Positions 33,459 to 42,346 of a stretch of DNA of 53,423 nt are shown piece by piece (within the stretch, counting starts at the first letter, position 1; each line of letters begins with the position of its first letter). The DNA is from Thermoplasmata archaeon (GTDB taxonomy: Archaea > Thermoplasmatota > Thermoplasmata > Halarchaeoplasmatales > Halarchaeoplasmataceae). The position numbers and the translations under genes are program-made. The DNA lies in the NCBI GenBank assembly GCA_003560595.1, contig PWKY01000025.1, forward strand, positions 1 to 53,423, in the 5' to 3' direction. Below the pieces are notes generated by a model, which was not told where the DNA came from, did no database searches, and saw only the letters and a program-made list of their open reading frames with translations.

Positions 33459-33794
33459 ATGCAGGTATTCTTGATTTCAACAGGAGGAAACACTTTACCC
33501 TTGCTAGTGATGATCATAGGTCTTGCTATCACTTTGATCTATCTCCTTTACCGATATGAGGGGAGAAAACAAAAACCTAAAAAGAACCTGAAAATCAGAG
33601 AAAGTGTAAGGCAGGAGGAATTCGAATGCCCAAGGTGCGGTAAACATGTGGATGGAGATACCTACGCATGCCCGGGTTGTGGGGCTGAATTCGAAAACGA
33701 TACATTTTTGTGTCCCGTTTGTGCAACTATGGTTTCAGAAGATGATGAGAGATGTCCCGAGTGCGATGAGGTATTCATTGTTCAAGAACGTTAA
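33459..33794 (+). CDS. Membrane-anchored zinc-ribbon protein, ended early by an in-frame TAA
   Basis: A 111-residue product: an N-terminal transmembrane helix (about residues 13-31), a basic linker, then two double-CxxC zinc ribbons (CPRCGKHVDG to CPGCGAEF and CPVCATMVSE to CPECDEVF). After TAA 33792-33794 the same frame continues at once with a third ribbon, so the original gene probably ran to 33965. Tandem ribbons of this kind occur in many archaeal membrane proteins of unknown function. The shortened protein could still fold, with its ribbons facing the cytoplasm. Confidence 0.7.
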   Translation: MQVFLISTGGNTLPLLVMIIGLAITLIYLLYRYEGRKQKPKKNLKIRESVRQEEFECPRCGKHVDGDTYACPGCGAEFENDTFLCPVCATMVSEDDERCPECDEVFIVQER

Positions 33795-33965
33795 TTCGAA
33801 TGCCCGGAATGTGGAAAATCCGTGGACCAATATGCTAAAGAATGTAAGGCGTGTGGTTCGAGCTTCTGGAGTCCCGTTAGACGTTCCAACGATGAAGGCA
33901 TCGTTTCTGAGGAACCCAAAGATACTAAACTAGATTCATCGTTGATAGAGATAATAGAAGATTGA
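33795..33965 (+). pseudogene. In-frame 3' continuation of the zinc-ribbon gene after the stop
   Basis: The first bases after the stop read FECPECGKSVDQYAKECKAC in the same frame, a third zinc ribbon with both CxxC pairs intact, then a polar acidic tail ending EIIED and TGA 33963-33965. There is no start codon with a ribosome binding site at the junction. It is either lost from the protein through a point mutation or made only by readthrough. Confidence 0.6.
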
Positions 33966-33970
33966 TCTTA

Positions 33971-34225
33971 TTATTGAAACCCTTCTCTTATCCTCACAGC
34001 CATACCTTTTTTCATGACCTTCATTTCATCGGGAGTGAGGAAAGCCCGTCCTACTGCGATAAGCTGGTCATCAGGATCTACAACCAATACTTCATCTAAC
34101 GGTTTGAGCTGTTCCCAAGCGTTCGTCACGAAACCTGCGAACACGTTTTTCCCCTGCACATTGAATTCGGCACTATCCTCGGTAACCTGAACTCGCAATG
34201 AAGGGGGTTTTAAGCCATCATTCAA
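33971..34225 (-). CDS. PUA domain of archaeosine tRNA-guanine transglycosylase, separated by an in-frame TAG
   Basis: An 84-residue PUA RNA-binding domain with NVFAGFVTNAWEQLKPLDEV and VGRAFLTPDEM, the sequence class found at the C-terminus of archaeal TGT. It is in the same frame as the TGT gene, separated only by TAG (34238-34240) and four codons. The TTG at 34225 could start a separate subunit because GGGTG lies about eight bases before it, so reinitiation is possible. It may act in trans with the TGT catalytic subunit to position tRNA. Split or interrupted status is undecided. Confidence 0.7.
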   Translation of the reverse strand: MNDGLKPPSLRVQVTEDSAEFNVQGKNVFAGFVTNAWEQLKPLDEVLVVDPDDQLIAVGRAFLTPDEMKVMKKGMAVRIREGFQ

Positions 34226-34237
34226 TAGTGCGGCACC

Positions 34238-35875
34238 CTATCTTTTAAGAGTAAATAAACCATCATAACTCCTAACGGATAATATGTGTTTATTATCTAA
34301 TAATACATTCTTAGTACGGCCTTTCCGGTTTTTGATGAATGAGAGTTCTCCGTTGGAGAATATGTCGCCGGCACCTTTACAGAATTGGTAATCCGAGATA
34401 GATCTTACCCTCATCTCGTCCAAGGTCATACCTTCTTTTTTCGTTAGTGATTCAAGTGTGTTCATACCTTCCCAGCGGATGATATCTTCGGGGTATGATA
34501 GAGATATATCAGGACGGTTGTCTGGGAAAAGGGACTGTGCTAATGGATAAGTTTCGTCGAATTCCAGTGGCATCACACCCAAGGGAGTTTCTATCAGTAA
34601 ATTTACTCTGTGATAAGGTAATAATGCTCTCAGCTCGTTAGTTAAATACCTGCTGTAAGGTTTTGAGATGTTTGAACTGTCAAATAGTATGTACGGAGCG
34701 TTTTCAAAGGGTGGTTTGTATCCATCTTGTACGTAATCTGTCAAACGTTTTACAGCCGGTCGATTCAAACTCCATGGATTGGTGTAAAAAAATGCTCGTT
34801 TTCTTCCCTTTGGTTCGTAGGGTTCCAGTATCTCGAATCCGTCGTAAACCGATTTTAGAGCATCGATGAGTGATGGATGTACTCCAGAACGATTTTCAAC
34901 CATCTCCCAAAGTGTGTCTTCATGGATCGCCTGCTTTACTCGATCCATCTCTCGGTAGCTGATCCAAAGGTTGTGTTCCGCTATCTTGAGTACCCGTTTA
35001 TTCTCTGGCAACTCTCTTAGTTCTGAAGGGGTTATTTTTGAACAGACAGGGCATTCACATCCAAGATAATCAACATCGTCTATGTGCCTTGTACCCCAAG
35101 GATACATCAGATCCCCTCTGCGTGCGTACTTTGCATAGGAGCTGGAATCGAAAAGATCACAGCCCAGCAAAACAGCGATAGGATAAATAAGAGGATGGCC
35201 GGCTCCGAAAAGATGAACCGGTCCTCTGGGCCCTAATCCTTTTTTGGAATGCAATATAACTTTGGTGAGTTCGTGAAATCGATAGGATTCAAGAAGTGGA
35301 ACTACTCCTCCGATTGGATAAAAGGTACCGTCTAACCGTGAAAGTTCTCGACCACAGTATTCTCTAAGGTCGTAAAATACCGAACCCTGTATCGGTAAAG
35401 CCGTGTGCCCTTCATGGTGTTCTTTGGAGGCTTCTTGAGCTCTAGATATTGTATCATTCACCTTTTGTTCAACCAATTCTCTAGGATCATCGGGTTCGGT
35501 GAATCGATCTAATATGGTGCATACGTCCGATCCGATATTCTTTTGAAATGATAGGATCTCAAGAGGCTCTATGTCCACTTCACCGTAAACATGGGACTGA
35601 AATGTACCGGAGTCGGTCATCACAGCCCCCTTGAAATCCAGAAGAGAATGCAGACCTTCTTTTAACGCCCTCTCTCTTAATTCATCGGTACGGTAGATGA
35701 TATACGAATTTGTGATCAGCATCTGAGTTCCAAATTCTTTTTCCAATCTTTTTGGAGATATCAGATCTATGTTCGGATTCACCACAGGCATCAGATTTGG
35801 TGTTTCCACCTTTCCATGTGGAGTTGTAAAAACTCCTATTCTAGCCGCTCCGTCTCGTTCCTTTATTTCAAACAT
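34238..35875 (-). CDS. tgtA: Archaeosine tRNA-guanine transglycosylase (catalytic and C1/C2 part)
   Basis: A 545-residue enzyme that swaps guanine 15 in the tRNA D-loop for preQ0, on the way to archaeosine. The catalytic half carries MTDSGTFQSHVYG (nucleophile/base-binding Asp region), PIQGSVFYDLR and HLFGAGHPL. The zinc site is CECPVC with the downstream HNLW histidine. The archaeal C1/C2 domains follow and the PUA domain is cut off by TAG at 34238-34240. ATG 35875 is the family start and overlaps the end of the cysteine desulfurase gene by eight bases, so these two are translationally coupled. Confidence 0.92.
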   Translation of the reverse strand: MFEIKERDGAARIGVFTTPHGKVETPNLMPVVNPNIDLISPKRLEKEFGTQMLITNSYIIYRTDELRERALKEGLHSLLDFKGAVMTDSGTFQSHVYGEVDIEPLEILSFQKNIGSDVCTILDRFTEPDDPRELVEQKVNDTISRAQEASKEHHEGHTALPIQGSVFYDLREYCGRELSRLDGTFYPIGGVVPLLESYRFHELTKVILHSKKGLGPRGPVHLFGAGHPLIYPIAVLLGCDLFDSSSYAKYARRGDLMYPWGTRHIDDVDYLGCECPVCSKITPSELRELPENKRVLKIAEHNLWISYREMDRVKQAIHEDTLWEMVENRSGVHPSLIDALKSVYDGFEILEPYEPKGRKRAFFYTNPWSLNRPAVKRLTDYVQDGYKPPFENAPYILFDSSNISKPYSRYLTNELRALLPYHRVNLLIETPLGVMPLEFDETYPLAQSLFPDNRPDISLSYPEDIIRWEGMNTLESLTKKEGMTLDEMRVRSISDYQFCKGAGDIFSNGELSFIKNRKGRTKNVLLDNKHILSVRSYDGLFTLKR

Positions 35876-37007
35876 GTATAGCCTCTCCGAACATTCTTGC
35901 ATTCTTAACTAAATCTGGTAAGATCTCTAAGATACTATCTATCTCCTTTTCAGTAGTCCACTTTGACAAAGATAATCTCAAAGAACAATTTGCCAATGAA
36001 GGTGTGATCCCCATGGCTAACAGTGTACGAGAGGGCCCATCCGAAGAGTTACAGGCTGAACCCGAAGAAACGAATATACCTTTCTCAGAAAGTCTGCGTA
36101 GTAGGAGTGAACCGTTAACACCTTTGAATGAAATGTTTATATTATTTGGTAAACGGTGGGTCGGATGCCCGTTTAAACGAACATCTGGGACGGTGCCTAA
36201 TATACCTTGTATCAATTTATCTCTCAACTTTCTTATCCTGGGTATGTATTCATCCATCTGCTCGTTGATCAAAACACATGCTTTACCCAGGCCGACTATA
36301 CCAGGTACGTTCTCCGTACCCGGCCTTAGTCCCTGCTGGTGAGCACCACCTTTCATGATCGATTTTAAAACGCCTTCTCTAACTTTTAAAACTCCCGCAC
36401 CCTTGGGTCCATATATCTTATGGCTGGAAATAGAGAGCATATCCACTTCCTTACATAGGGTTATCTGGCCAACCGCCTGAACTGCATCGGTGTGAAATAA
36501 TATATTCTGCTCATGCGCTGCTTTAACCATATCCTCTATAGGCTGTACGGCACCCATCTCGTTGTTGGCGCTCATCATGCTTACCAGTACGGTATCATCT
36601 CTTAAAGCCCGAGCGTACTCATCAAGATCGATTATACCATCTTCATTTACACCCACAAAGGTAACTTCGTATCCCTTCTCAGCTAGGTGTTCAAAACAAT
36701 TATAAACCGATGGATGCTCGATCTTAGAGGTGACCAGATGCTTTCCTTTACTCGCTTCTAAACTACCTAATATGGCTAAGTTGTTAGACTCGGTGCCTCC
36801 AGAAGTGAATATTATCTCATCTCTAGATGATCGAAGCAGCTCCGCAACCTGATCTTTTGCATCATCTACAGCTTTTTTAGCTTCACGACCCATGTTGTGA
36901 GAACTTGAAGGATTGCCATAGTATTCGGACAAGAAAGGTAACATCGCTTTGACTACTGCAGGGTCTACTTTTGTCGAAGCTGCGTTATCTAGATATAACC
37001 GTTCCAT
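35868..37007 (-). CDS. Cysteine desulfurase (NifS/IscS family)
   Basis: A 379-residue PLP enzyme that releases sulfur from cysteine. It starts MERLYLDNAASTKVDP; NMG and SGGTESNN contribute to PLP binding, SISSHKIYGPKG contains the PLP lysine, and the active-site loop SSGSACNSSDGPS holds the catalytic cysteine. ATG 37007 is favoured over an upstream in-frame start at 37073 because of the family start and a GGT-containing ribosome site. It is upstream of and overlaps tgtA, suggesting sulfur supply for tRNA modification or Fe-S clusters. No IscU scaffold gene is adjacent. Confidence 0.93.
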   Translation of the reverse strand: MERLYLDNAASTKVDPAVVKAMLPFLSEYYGNPSSSHNMGREAKKAVDDAKDQVAELLRSSRDEIIFTSGGTESNNLAILGSLEASKGKHLVTSKIEHPSVYNCFEHLAEKGYEVTFVGVNEDGIIDLDEYARALRDDTVLVSMMSANNEMGAVQPIEDMVKAAHEQNILFHTDAVQAVGQITLCKEVDMLSISSHKIYGPKGAGVLKVREGVLKSIMKGGAHQQGLRPGTENVPGIVGLGKACVLINEQMDEYIPRIRKLRDKLIQGILGTVPDVRLNGHPTHRLPNNINISFKGVNGSLLLRRLSEKGIFVSSGSACNSSDGPSRTLLAMGITPSLANCSLRLSLSKWTTEKEIDSILEILPDLVKNARMFGEAIHV

Positions 37008-37107
37008 AAATATACCTTCTTTAACCATATGAAGAAGTCGGAGGTAAAAAGCTTTCTGAGCCGATCCATGCAAAAATCATAAATCCTAAAGCGTAATAAG
37101 ATAAAAC

Positions 37108-37740
37108 ATGAAATTCAAAAACGGGTTGATACTTGCATTGGACGTTACTAACAGGGAAAAGGCCATGGATGTCGTTCAAAAAACCGCTCCATGGGTGGAT
37201 GCCGTAAAGATCAATTATCCCATCGTTTTGAGTGTGGGTTCAGACATAATCAACGATATCTCAGAAGTGAGTAGCGTGATTTGTGACTTCAAGGTGGCTG
37301 ACATACCCAACACTAATCGTTTGATAGTAGAAGAGGCTGTCAGGAGAGGCGCAGAGGGAGTGATCGTACACGGATTCGTTGGAGCCGACTCAGTTCAGGC
37401 ATGTGTTGATGCTGCAGATGGGAAAGACATCTTCATGGTTACCGAGATGAGCCATCCCGGTGGAAGGGAATACACCGCCAAAGTCGGTGAAGAACTGGCT
37501 AAGCGTGCTTTAGAGTTTGGTGTTACCGGTATAATCGCACCTGCAACGAGGCCCGAACGAATATCGGCACTGAAAGGATCACTAGGTGAACTGCAAATAT
37601 TATCTCCAGGGGTAGGTGCCCAGGGAGGAAATGCAATGGATGCTATTAGAGCAGGGGCTGATGCGGTAATAGTAGGTCGATCTATCTATCAAGCAGAAAA
37701 TCCCGGAGACGCAGCAAAGGAGATACGTCCCTTAAAATAG
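37108..37740 (+). CDS. pyrF: Orotidine 5'-phosphate decarboxylase
   Basis: A 210-residue TIM-barrel enzyme that makes UMP in the last step of de novo pyrimidine synthesis. The catalytic Asp-x-Lys-x-x-Asp appears as CDFKVADIPNT. The substrate phosphate loop is near GADAVIVGRSIY at the C-terminus. It is a monofunctional archaeal-length protein. Divergent from the cysteine desulfurase and convergent with rpl37e. Confidence 0.95.
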   Translation: MKFKNGLILALDVTNREKAMDVVQKTAPWVDAVKINYPIVLSVGSDIINDISEVSSVICDFKVADIPNTNRLIVEEAVRRGAEGVIVHGFVGADSVQACVDAADGKDIFMVTEMSHPGGREYTAKVGEELAKRALEFGVTGIIAPATRPERISALKGSLGELQILSPGVGAQGGNAMDAIRAGADAVIVGRSIYQAENPGDAAKEIRPLK

Positions 37741-37749
37741 TACGTAATA

Positions 37750-37917
37750 TTAATGAGCTTTTGCCCAGGAGTACTTTCTTATCTTTGAGCTCTTTCCGAA
37801 TCCACAGGACGCGCATAATTTCTTTCTTACATGGTACGCTTTGTTACCACAGCGTCTGCACTTGATGTGGGTCTTACCCTTCGACATTTTTCCTTTAGAT
37901 GGTGTTCCTTTTGACAT
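37750..37917 (-). CDS. rpl37e: Ribosomal protein L37e
   Basis: A 55-residue zinc-ribbon ribosomal protein: [15 protein letters not shown], then [20 protein letters not shown] (the zinc ribbon) and a basic tail ending RKYSWAKAH. Start ATG 37917 and stop TAA 37750-37752. It lies ten bases after the LSm gene on the same strand, the standard archaeal lsm-rpl37e pair. Confidence 0.95.
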   Translation of the reverse strand: MSKGTPSKGKMSKGKTHIKCRRCGNKAYHVRKKLCASCGFGKSSKIRKYSWAKAH

Positions 37918-37927
37918 GTTCTATCCC

Positions 37928-38149
37928 CTAAGGTGAAACATATATAACATTATCGCCTCTGACTAATGCTTTGCTCATCGTACGAGTTTGTTCCCCATCG
38001 ATAAATTCCTTAACATCACTCATCACCAGGTTGAGGTGAGGATCATATCCATCCAAAATACCCCTGTACTCTTTCCCATACCTGAGTTCGACTATCACGT
38101 GATTCCCGATGTTACGGTTGAGCACAGATAGAGGTCTGTTATCTAACAT
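37928..38149 (-). CDS. lsm: LSm (Sm-like) RNA-binding protein
   Basis: A 73-residue archaeal Sm-like protein. The Sm1 motif is visible in IGNHVIVELRYGKEYRGILDGYDPHLNLVM and the Sm2 motif in ALVRGDNVIYVSP. ATG 38149 is the family start; a frame extension to 38173 adds eight atypical residues. It forms heptameric rings that bind U-rich RNA. Co-transcribed with rpl37e. Confidence 0.93.
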   Translation of the reverse strand: MLDNRPLSVLNRNIGNHVIVELRYGKEYRGILDGYDPHLNLVMSDVKEFIDGEQTRTMSKALVRGDNVIYVSP

Positions 38150-38242
38150 ATGGGCAGACGTATGAACTTCCACTACTTAAATCTAATGCATGATCGATCC
38201 TTATCGACAAAGCTTTTTACGAAAGCTTCCTTCGGTATTGAT

Positions 38243-38821
38243 ATGTCATTGTTTATTGTGCTCGAAGGCATCGACGGATCGGGGAAGTCAACTATAGGTC
38301 GTCTTTTGCTATCTGAATATGAAGAACTTTACTTGACGAGAGAACCTACCGGATGTGCAGCAGGTAGGATGGCAAAACGTATCGCCCATGAAGATACATC
38401 TCCTTATTATGACCTATTTCTATATCTTGCAGACAGAGTTCATCACACCAGGAAGATAAAGAATATTTTAAAAAACGATAGAGACGTGGTTTGCGACAGG
38501 TACTGGGGCTCCACTGCGGCATACCAGGCTGCCATGAGTGAAATAGGGCTAGATTATCTGGTAAATATTCAAGAACCCTTTGTGATCACACCGGATATAA
38601 CCTTCCTTTTCGATATGGCGCCGGAGATAGGTTTAGAAAGGATACAGTGCAGAGACGAGACCAGTAAATACGAACGGATGGAGTTTTTAAAAGAAGTTCG
38701 TTCGAATTACCTTGAACTTGCTGAAGTACACCAGTGGGAGATCATCGATGCATCTAAGGAGATACAGGATGTATTTTCGCAGGTAAAAAATATGATAAAC
38801 AAAAAAAAGGAAGGGGTTTAA
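38243..38821 (+). CDS. tmk: Thymidylate kinase
   Basis: A 192-residue kinase that phosphorylates dTMP to dTDP. P-loop EGIDGSGKST (residues 8-17), the nucleobase/TMP segment TREPTG, and the catalytic CDRYWGST motif are present. ATG 38243 gives the family N-terminus MSLFIVLEGIDG; the frame is open to 38150 but the extra 31 residues are not typical. It shares a 93-base divergent spacer with lsm. Confidence 0.93.
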   Translation: MSLFIVLEGIDGSGKSTIGRLLLSEYEELYLTREPTGCAAGRMAKRIAHEDTSPYYDLFLYLADRVHHTRKIKNILKNDRDVVCDRYWGSTAAYQAAMSEIGLDYLVNIQEPFVITPDITFLFDMAPEIGLERIQCRDETSKYERMEFLKEVRSNYLELAEVHQWEIIDASKEIQDVFSQVKNMINKKKEGV

Positions 38822-38837
38822 GGAGTTAGAACGGTTT

Positions 38838-40499
38838 TTACATCATTCCTGGAGGCATTCCACCCATGCCGCCCATACCGCCTGGTGCTCCGCCCATATC
38901 TGGGCCGCTGTCATCGGCATGACCTTTAGATGCGATCACATCATCTATCCTCAGTATCATGTTGGCGACTTCGGTGGCTGCTTGGATAGCCTGTTCTTTT
39001 ACTCGGAAAGGCTCGATCACATGATTTTCAACCATATCGGTTATCTCTCCAGATATGATCTCGATGCCGTAGGTTTTCTTACCATCCTTTTCATGTGCCG
39101 CAGTGAGTTCCATCAGAACGTCTATACCATCCATACCTGCATTTCCTGCAAGTGTACGTGGAATTATAGAAAGGGCGGACGCATATGCTCTTATCGCTAG
39201 CTGTTCCCTACCTTTCACGGTATCTGCATAGTCTTCAAGACCATTTTTCAGCTCTGTTTCGATGGCTCCTCCACCAGGTAGTATTGCTTCATCCTCTATT
39301 GAAACTGCCACTACCTTGAGTGCATCGTGCATAGCTCTTTCGAGCTCATCGACAACATGACTTGTTCCACCACGTAGAAGTAGTGAGACAGATTTACCCT
39401 TTGCAGCATCCTCTACAAAGGTCATGTGGGTGTCTGCTACATGCTTTTCATGAACAATACCGGCTTTTCCTAAATCTTCCTCTTCAAGATCCTTCAAGTT
39501 GGTAACGATGTTACCGCCGGTTGCCTTTGCTAGTTTCTTGATGTCAGATTTCTTAACACGCCTGATAGCAAATATACCTTCTTTTGCTAGATAGTGCTGT
39601 GCAAGATCATCTATTCCTTTCTGACAGAACAGTACATTGGCTCCTACATCTTTTATCTGTTTGACCATACGTTTGATGGTTTCTTCCTCTTCATCTAGGA
39701 ACTGCTGAAGCTGTTCTGGATTTGTGATCTCGATCTCTGCATCCATCTCAGTTTCTTTTATTTCTACTGCGGAGTTCAAGAGTGCGATCTTTGCGTTTTT
39801 TACTTCTTTGGGCATCCTGTTGTGAAGTCTTTCTTTGTCAAGTATTAGACCGTTTATCATCTCAGAGTTCTCAACGCTAGCACCGGCTTTCTTCTCTACT
39901 TTTATATTATCGATGTCGACCTCGTATTTCCCGTCTTGCTTATTAGCTATCTTTTTTATGGCTTGTACAACCATCTCGGCTAGCTGATTTTTGTTCCCTT
40001 CTATTGCCTTTCCAGTCATTGCAGTCTTAGCGATATCTATCAGTTTTTCTTGATCGTCTATGTCTATCTTGATCTTGTTTTCTTCAAGCAACTTTTGTGC
40101 TTCTATCGAAGCCATCCTGAATCCCTTTGCGATTATGCTGGGATGTATGCTCTGCTCGATAAGATCTTCAGCATGTTTCAAGAATTCACCGGATAAGACA
40201 ACGACCGATGTGGTTCCATCTCCGCACTCGTCGTCCTGGCTTTCCGCTACCTCGACAACCATCTTAGCTGCTGGATGAACGATATCTATCTCGCTGAGTA
40301 TAGTTGCACCATCATTGGTTATTACTACATCTCCCAAACTATCAACGAGCATCTTGTCCATTCCCTTTGGACCAAGGGTTGTTCTTACTGCGTCACCGAT
40401 TGCTTTAGCAGCTGCTATGTTCTTTTTCTGTGCATCACTGCCTCGTTCGCGTGTCGTACCTTCCTTCAATAGGAATATTGGTTGGTTTCCTCCGAACAT
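38838..40499 (-). CDS. thsA: Thermosome (group II chaperonin) subunit
   Basis: A 553-residue chaperonin that folds proteins in a closed double ring. ATP-site motifs are [17 protein letters not shown] and [10 protein letters not shown], plus GGGAIE in the C-terminal equatorial part. The C-terminus is the Gly/Met tail [14 protein letters not shown] typical of CCT/thermosomes. ATG 40499 is set by AGGTGA (40504-40509). Single gene here; other subunits would be elsewhere. Confidence 0.96.
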   Translation of the reverse strand: MFGGNQPIFLLKEGTTRERGSDAQKKNIAAAKAIGDAVRTTLGPKGMDKMLVDSLGDVVITNDGATILSEIDIVHPAAKMVVEVAESQDDECGDGTTSVVVLSGEFLKHAEDLIEQSIHPSIIAKGFRMASIEAQKLLEENKIKIDIDDQEKLIDIAKTAMTGKAIEGNKNQLAEMVVQAIKKIANKQDGKYEVDIDNIKVEKKAGASVENSEMINGLILDKERLHNRMPKEVKNAKIALLNSAVEIKETEMDAEIEITNPEQLQQFLDEEEETIKRMVKQIKDVGANVLFCQKGIDDLAQHYLAKEGIFAIRRVKKSDIKKLAKATGGNIVTNLKDLEEEDLGKAGIVHEKHVADTHMTFVEDAAKGKSVSLLLRGGTSHVVDELERAMHDALKVVAVSIEDEAILPGGGAIETELKNGLEDYADTVKGREQLAIRAYASALSIIPRTLAGNAGMDGIDVLMELTAAHEKDGKKTYGIEIISGEITDMVENHVIEPFRVKEQAIQAATEVANMILRIDDVIASKGHADDSGPDMGGAPGGMGGMGGMPPGMM

Positions 40500-40503
40500 T
40501 TTT

Positions 40504-40558
40504 TCACCTTTTATCATTTATTTACTTAGTGATAGTATATAGAGGTTCTATAAATAGT
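40504..40558 (-). promoter_or_regulatory. Thermosome promoter and ribosome binding site
   Basis: On the minus strand, CTATTTATAGAA (40547-40558) is a TATA box about 50 bases before the ATG, implying a leader of about 30 bases, with AGGTGA (40504-40509) four bases before the start codon. This is one of the few genes here with both a clear leader and a ribosome site. Confidence 0.55.
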
Positions 40559-40592
40559 TTATGTTGGTTCTGTATTCCGCTTGAATAGGATT

Positions 40593-40627
40593 AAAATATA
40601 AATAGGTTTACTGCAGTAGTTTGATGG
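40593..40627 (+). promoter_or_regulatory. TATA box for the third subtilase
   Basis: AAAATATAAATAGG (about 40593-40606) is centred about 27 bases before ATG 40628, which predicts transcription starting at or next to the start codon. No ribosome binding site is seen. Confidence 0.5.
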
Positions 40628-42274
40628 ATGGATAAAAAAATACTTGCGATCTTGATTTCAGCCTGTTTGGTTATCCCTTTATTTAGTTTCTTAGTGAGTC
40701 CTGCAAACAGCACAGGACCATATACTGCCACTTCCTTCCCATACCCTGGTGACGATTGGGGTTGGAAGATGGTGGGGGCTGATCTAGCACACGAGATGGG
40801 CGAAACTGGGGAAGGTGTACGTATCGCTGTATTGGATACAGGTATCGATTACAACCATCCTGATCTTAGGGATAAGATGTGGGACGGGATCGGTTATGAC
40901 TTCGTAAACGACCATGACGATCCGATGGATAACGACGGACACGGAACCCATGTAGCCGGTATCATCTCCAGTGTAGCTCCTGATGCAGAATTGATGGCAT
41001 TAAAAGTGATAGAGGAAGAAGGGGGTAGGTGGCAGGAAGTCAATAAAGCGATTAGATTTGCAAGGGAAAACGGAGCCGATATAATATCCATGAGCTTCGG
41101 GGGAGGTAGCACTCCATTTGCACGTGCCTTCGAAATCCAGATGGGGTTTGCATATAACGAAGGTATCCTACTAGTTGCTTCAGCGGGTAACGACGGAACA
41201 GACACAAAACAATACCCAGCCGCTTACAACTCGGTAGCTGCGATTTCAGCTTTAAATCATGAAAAAGAGAAGGCTAGTTACAGCAACTATGGTGATTGGA
41301 TCGAGCTGACCGCTCCTGGTGGTGACAGTGATAAAAGAGTTTATTCGACCATACCTGATGAAAGCTACGGTAATAAGATGGGCACTTCCATGGCAACACC
41401 CTTTGTTACCGGTGTTGCAGCGATAAAGATGGGAGCGAATCCAACTTTATCCGGTCGTCAGGTTAGGGAAAAGATGTGGGAACAGGCTGTGGACCTTGGT
41501 GATCCGGATTATTTCGGTCACGGTCTTGTAAATGCCTATCTAGCCGCAGGTGGTGAAGCACCATCATACCCTGAAGATCTAAGGGGAAGTTCTGGGAATG
41601 AAACCGCAGACCTTTATTGGAATCCATCCAGGTTCGAAGGGCTTGCTCCGATCAACGGATACTATATCTATCGGGAAACATCATCCGAGGACCAAAAGAG
41701 GATAGCCGAAGTTTCAGAAAACAATTTTCAATTCACAGATAACAATGTATCTAATGAAGTGATGTATACTTATCAAGTAACCGCTTACAACTCCTATGGA
41801 GAGAGTACTTTCAGTACCGCTATCGATCTAACACCAAGGGGATCTCCGGTGGAACCTTCGAAAGTAAGAAACCTGTATGTTGTATCAAATGAAACCCCCA
41901 TCGAACTTCGATGGGACGAACCCATGGACGACGGAGGCTCATCAATCATCAAATACAATGTGTACCTAGACGGAGAACTAGTCGGTCAACCAACTGAGAC
42001 CTACTTCTTAGATCCGGATGCAAGGGGTAACGTGGAGTATACTGTGAGCGCTACAAACGATGTAGGCGAGGGAGCGACCCCTAAACCGGTCCTGGTATCA
42101 GTTGTGGAAACAGTCGATGATGGAGCACCAGAAGATGATGACTCTCCCTTCGAGCTACTTCCTATAGTTAATGAGATACAATCCTGGTTGATAGTTTTAT
42201 TTATAGGCATCATGACCGGGGTAATCATAATCATGGTGTACATAAAAACCAAGAAACCCAAGGGTCCCGACTGA
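40628..42274 (+). CDS. Membrane-anchored subtilisin-like protease with two FN3-type domains
   Basis: A 548-residue S8 peptidase. After the signal peptide (about 1-28) only some 40 residues precede the catalytic domain, with Asp70 (LDTGIDYNHPDL), His105 (GHGTHVAG) and Ser254 (MGTSMATPFVTG). Two fibronectin type III-like domains (about 318-405 and 410-495) carry the usual W-x-P and Y-x-V patterns. An acidic linker and a transmembrane helix (about 515-540) with a basic tail follow. No I9-type inhibitor propeptide is recognisable, unlike the two larger subtilases in the window. Confidence 0.92.
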   Translation: MDKKILAILISACLVIPLFSFLVSPANSTGPYTATSFPYPGDDWGWKMVGADLAHEMGETGEGVRIAVLDTGIDYNHPDLRDKMWDGIGYDFVNDHDDPMDNDGHGTHVAGIISSVAPDAELMALKVIEEEGGRWQEVNKAIRFARENGADIISMSFGGGSTPFARAFEIQMGFAYNEGILLVASAGNDGTDTKQYPAAYNSVAAISALNHEKEKASYSNYGDWIELTAPGGDSDKRVYSTIPDESYGNKMGTSMATPFVTGVAAIKMGANPTLSGRQVREKMWEQAVDLGDPDYFGHGLVNAYLAAGGEAPSYPEDLRGSSGNETADLYWNPSRFEGLAPINGYYIYRETSSEDQKRIAEVSENNFQFTDNNVSNEVMYTYQVTAYNSYGESTFSTAIDLTPRGSPVEPSKVRNLYVVSNETPIELRWDEPMDDGGSSIIKYNVYLDGELVGQPTETYFLDPDARGNVEYTVSATNDVGEGATPKPVLVSVVETVDDGAPEDDDSPFELLPIVNEIQSWLIVLFIGIMTGVIIIMVYIKTKKPKGPD

Positions 42275-42346
42275 TCCCTAGATCAGCTGGAAAGTTTTAT
42301 TTAACCGCTCTTTGTTCACTAACTGAATTACCAGGTACGATCAAAA

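Noticed and set aside
8874-34240. Genome-wide reassignment of TAA or TAG to an amino acid
   Set aside because: Conserved genes end naturally at TAA (pus10, smc, mat, rpl37e) and at TAG (rpl21e, scpA, rli1, mutS, pyrF) at their family lengths, so both are ordinary stops here.
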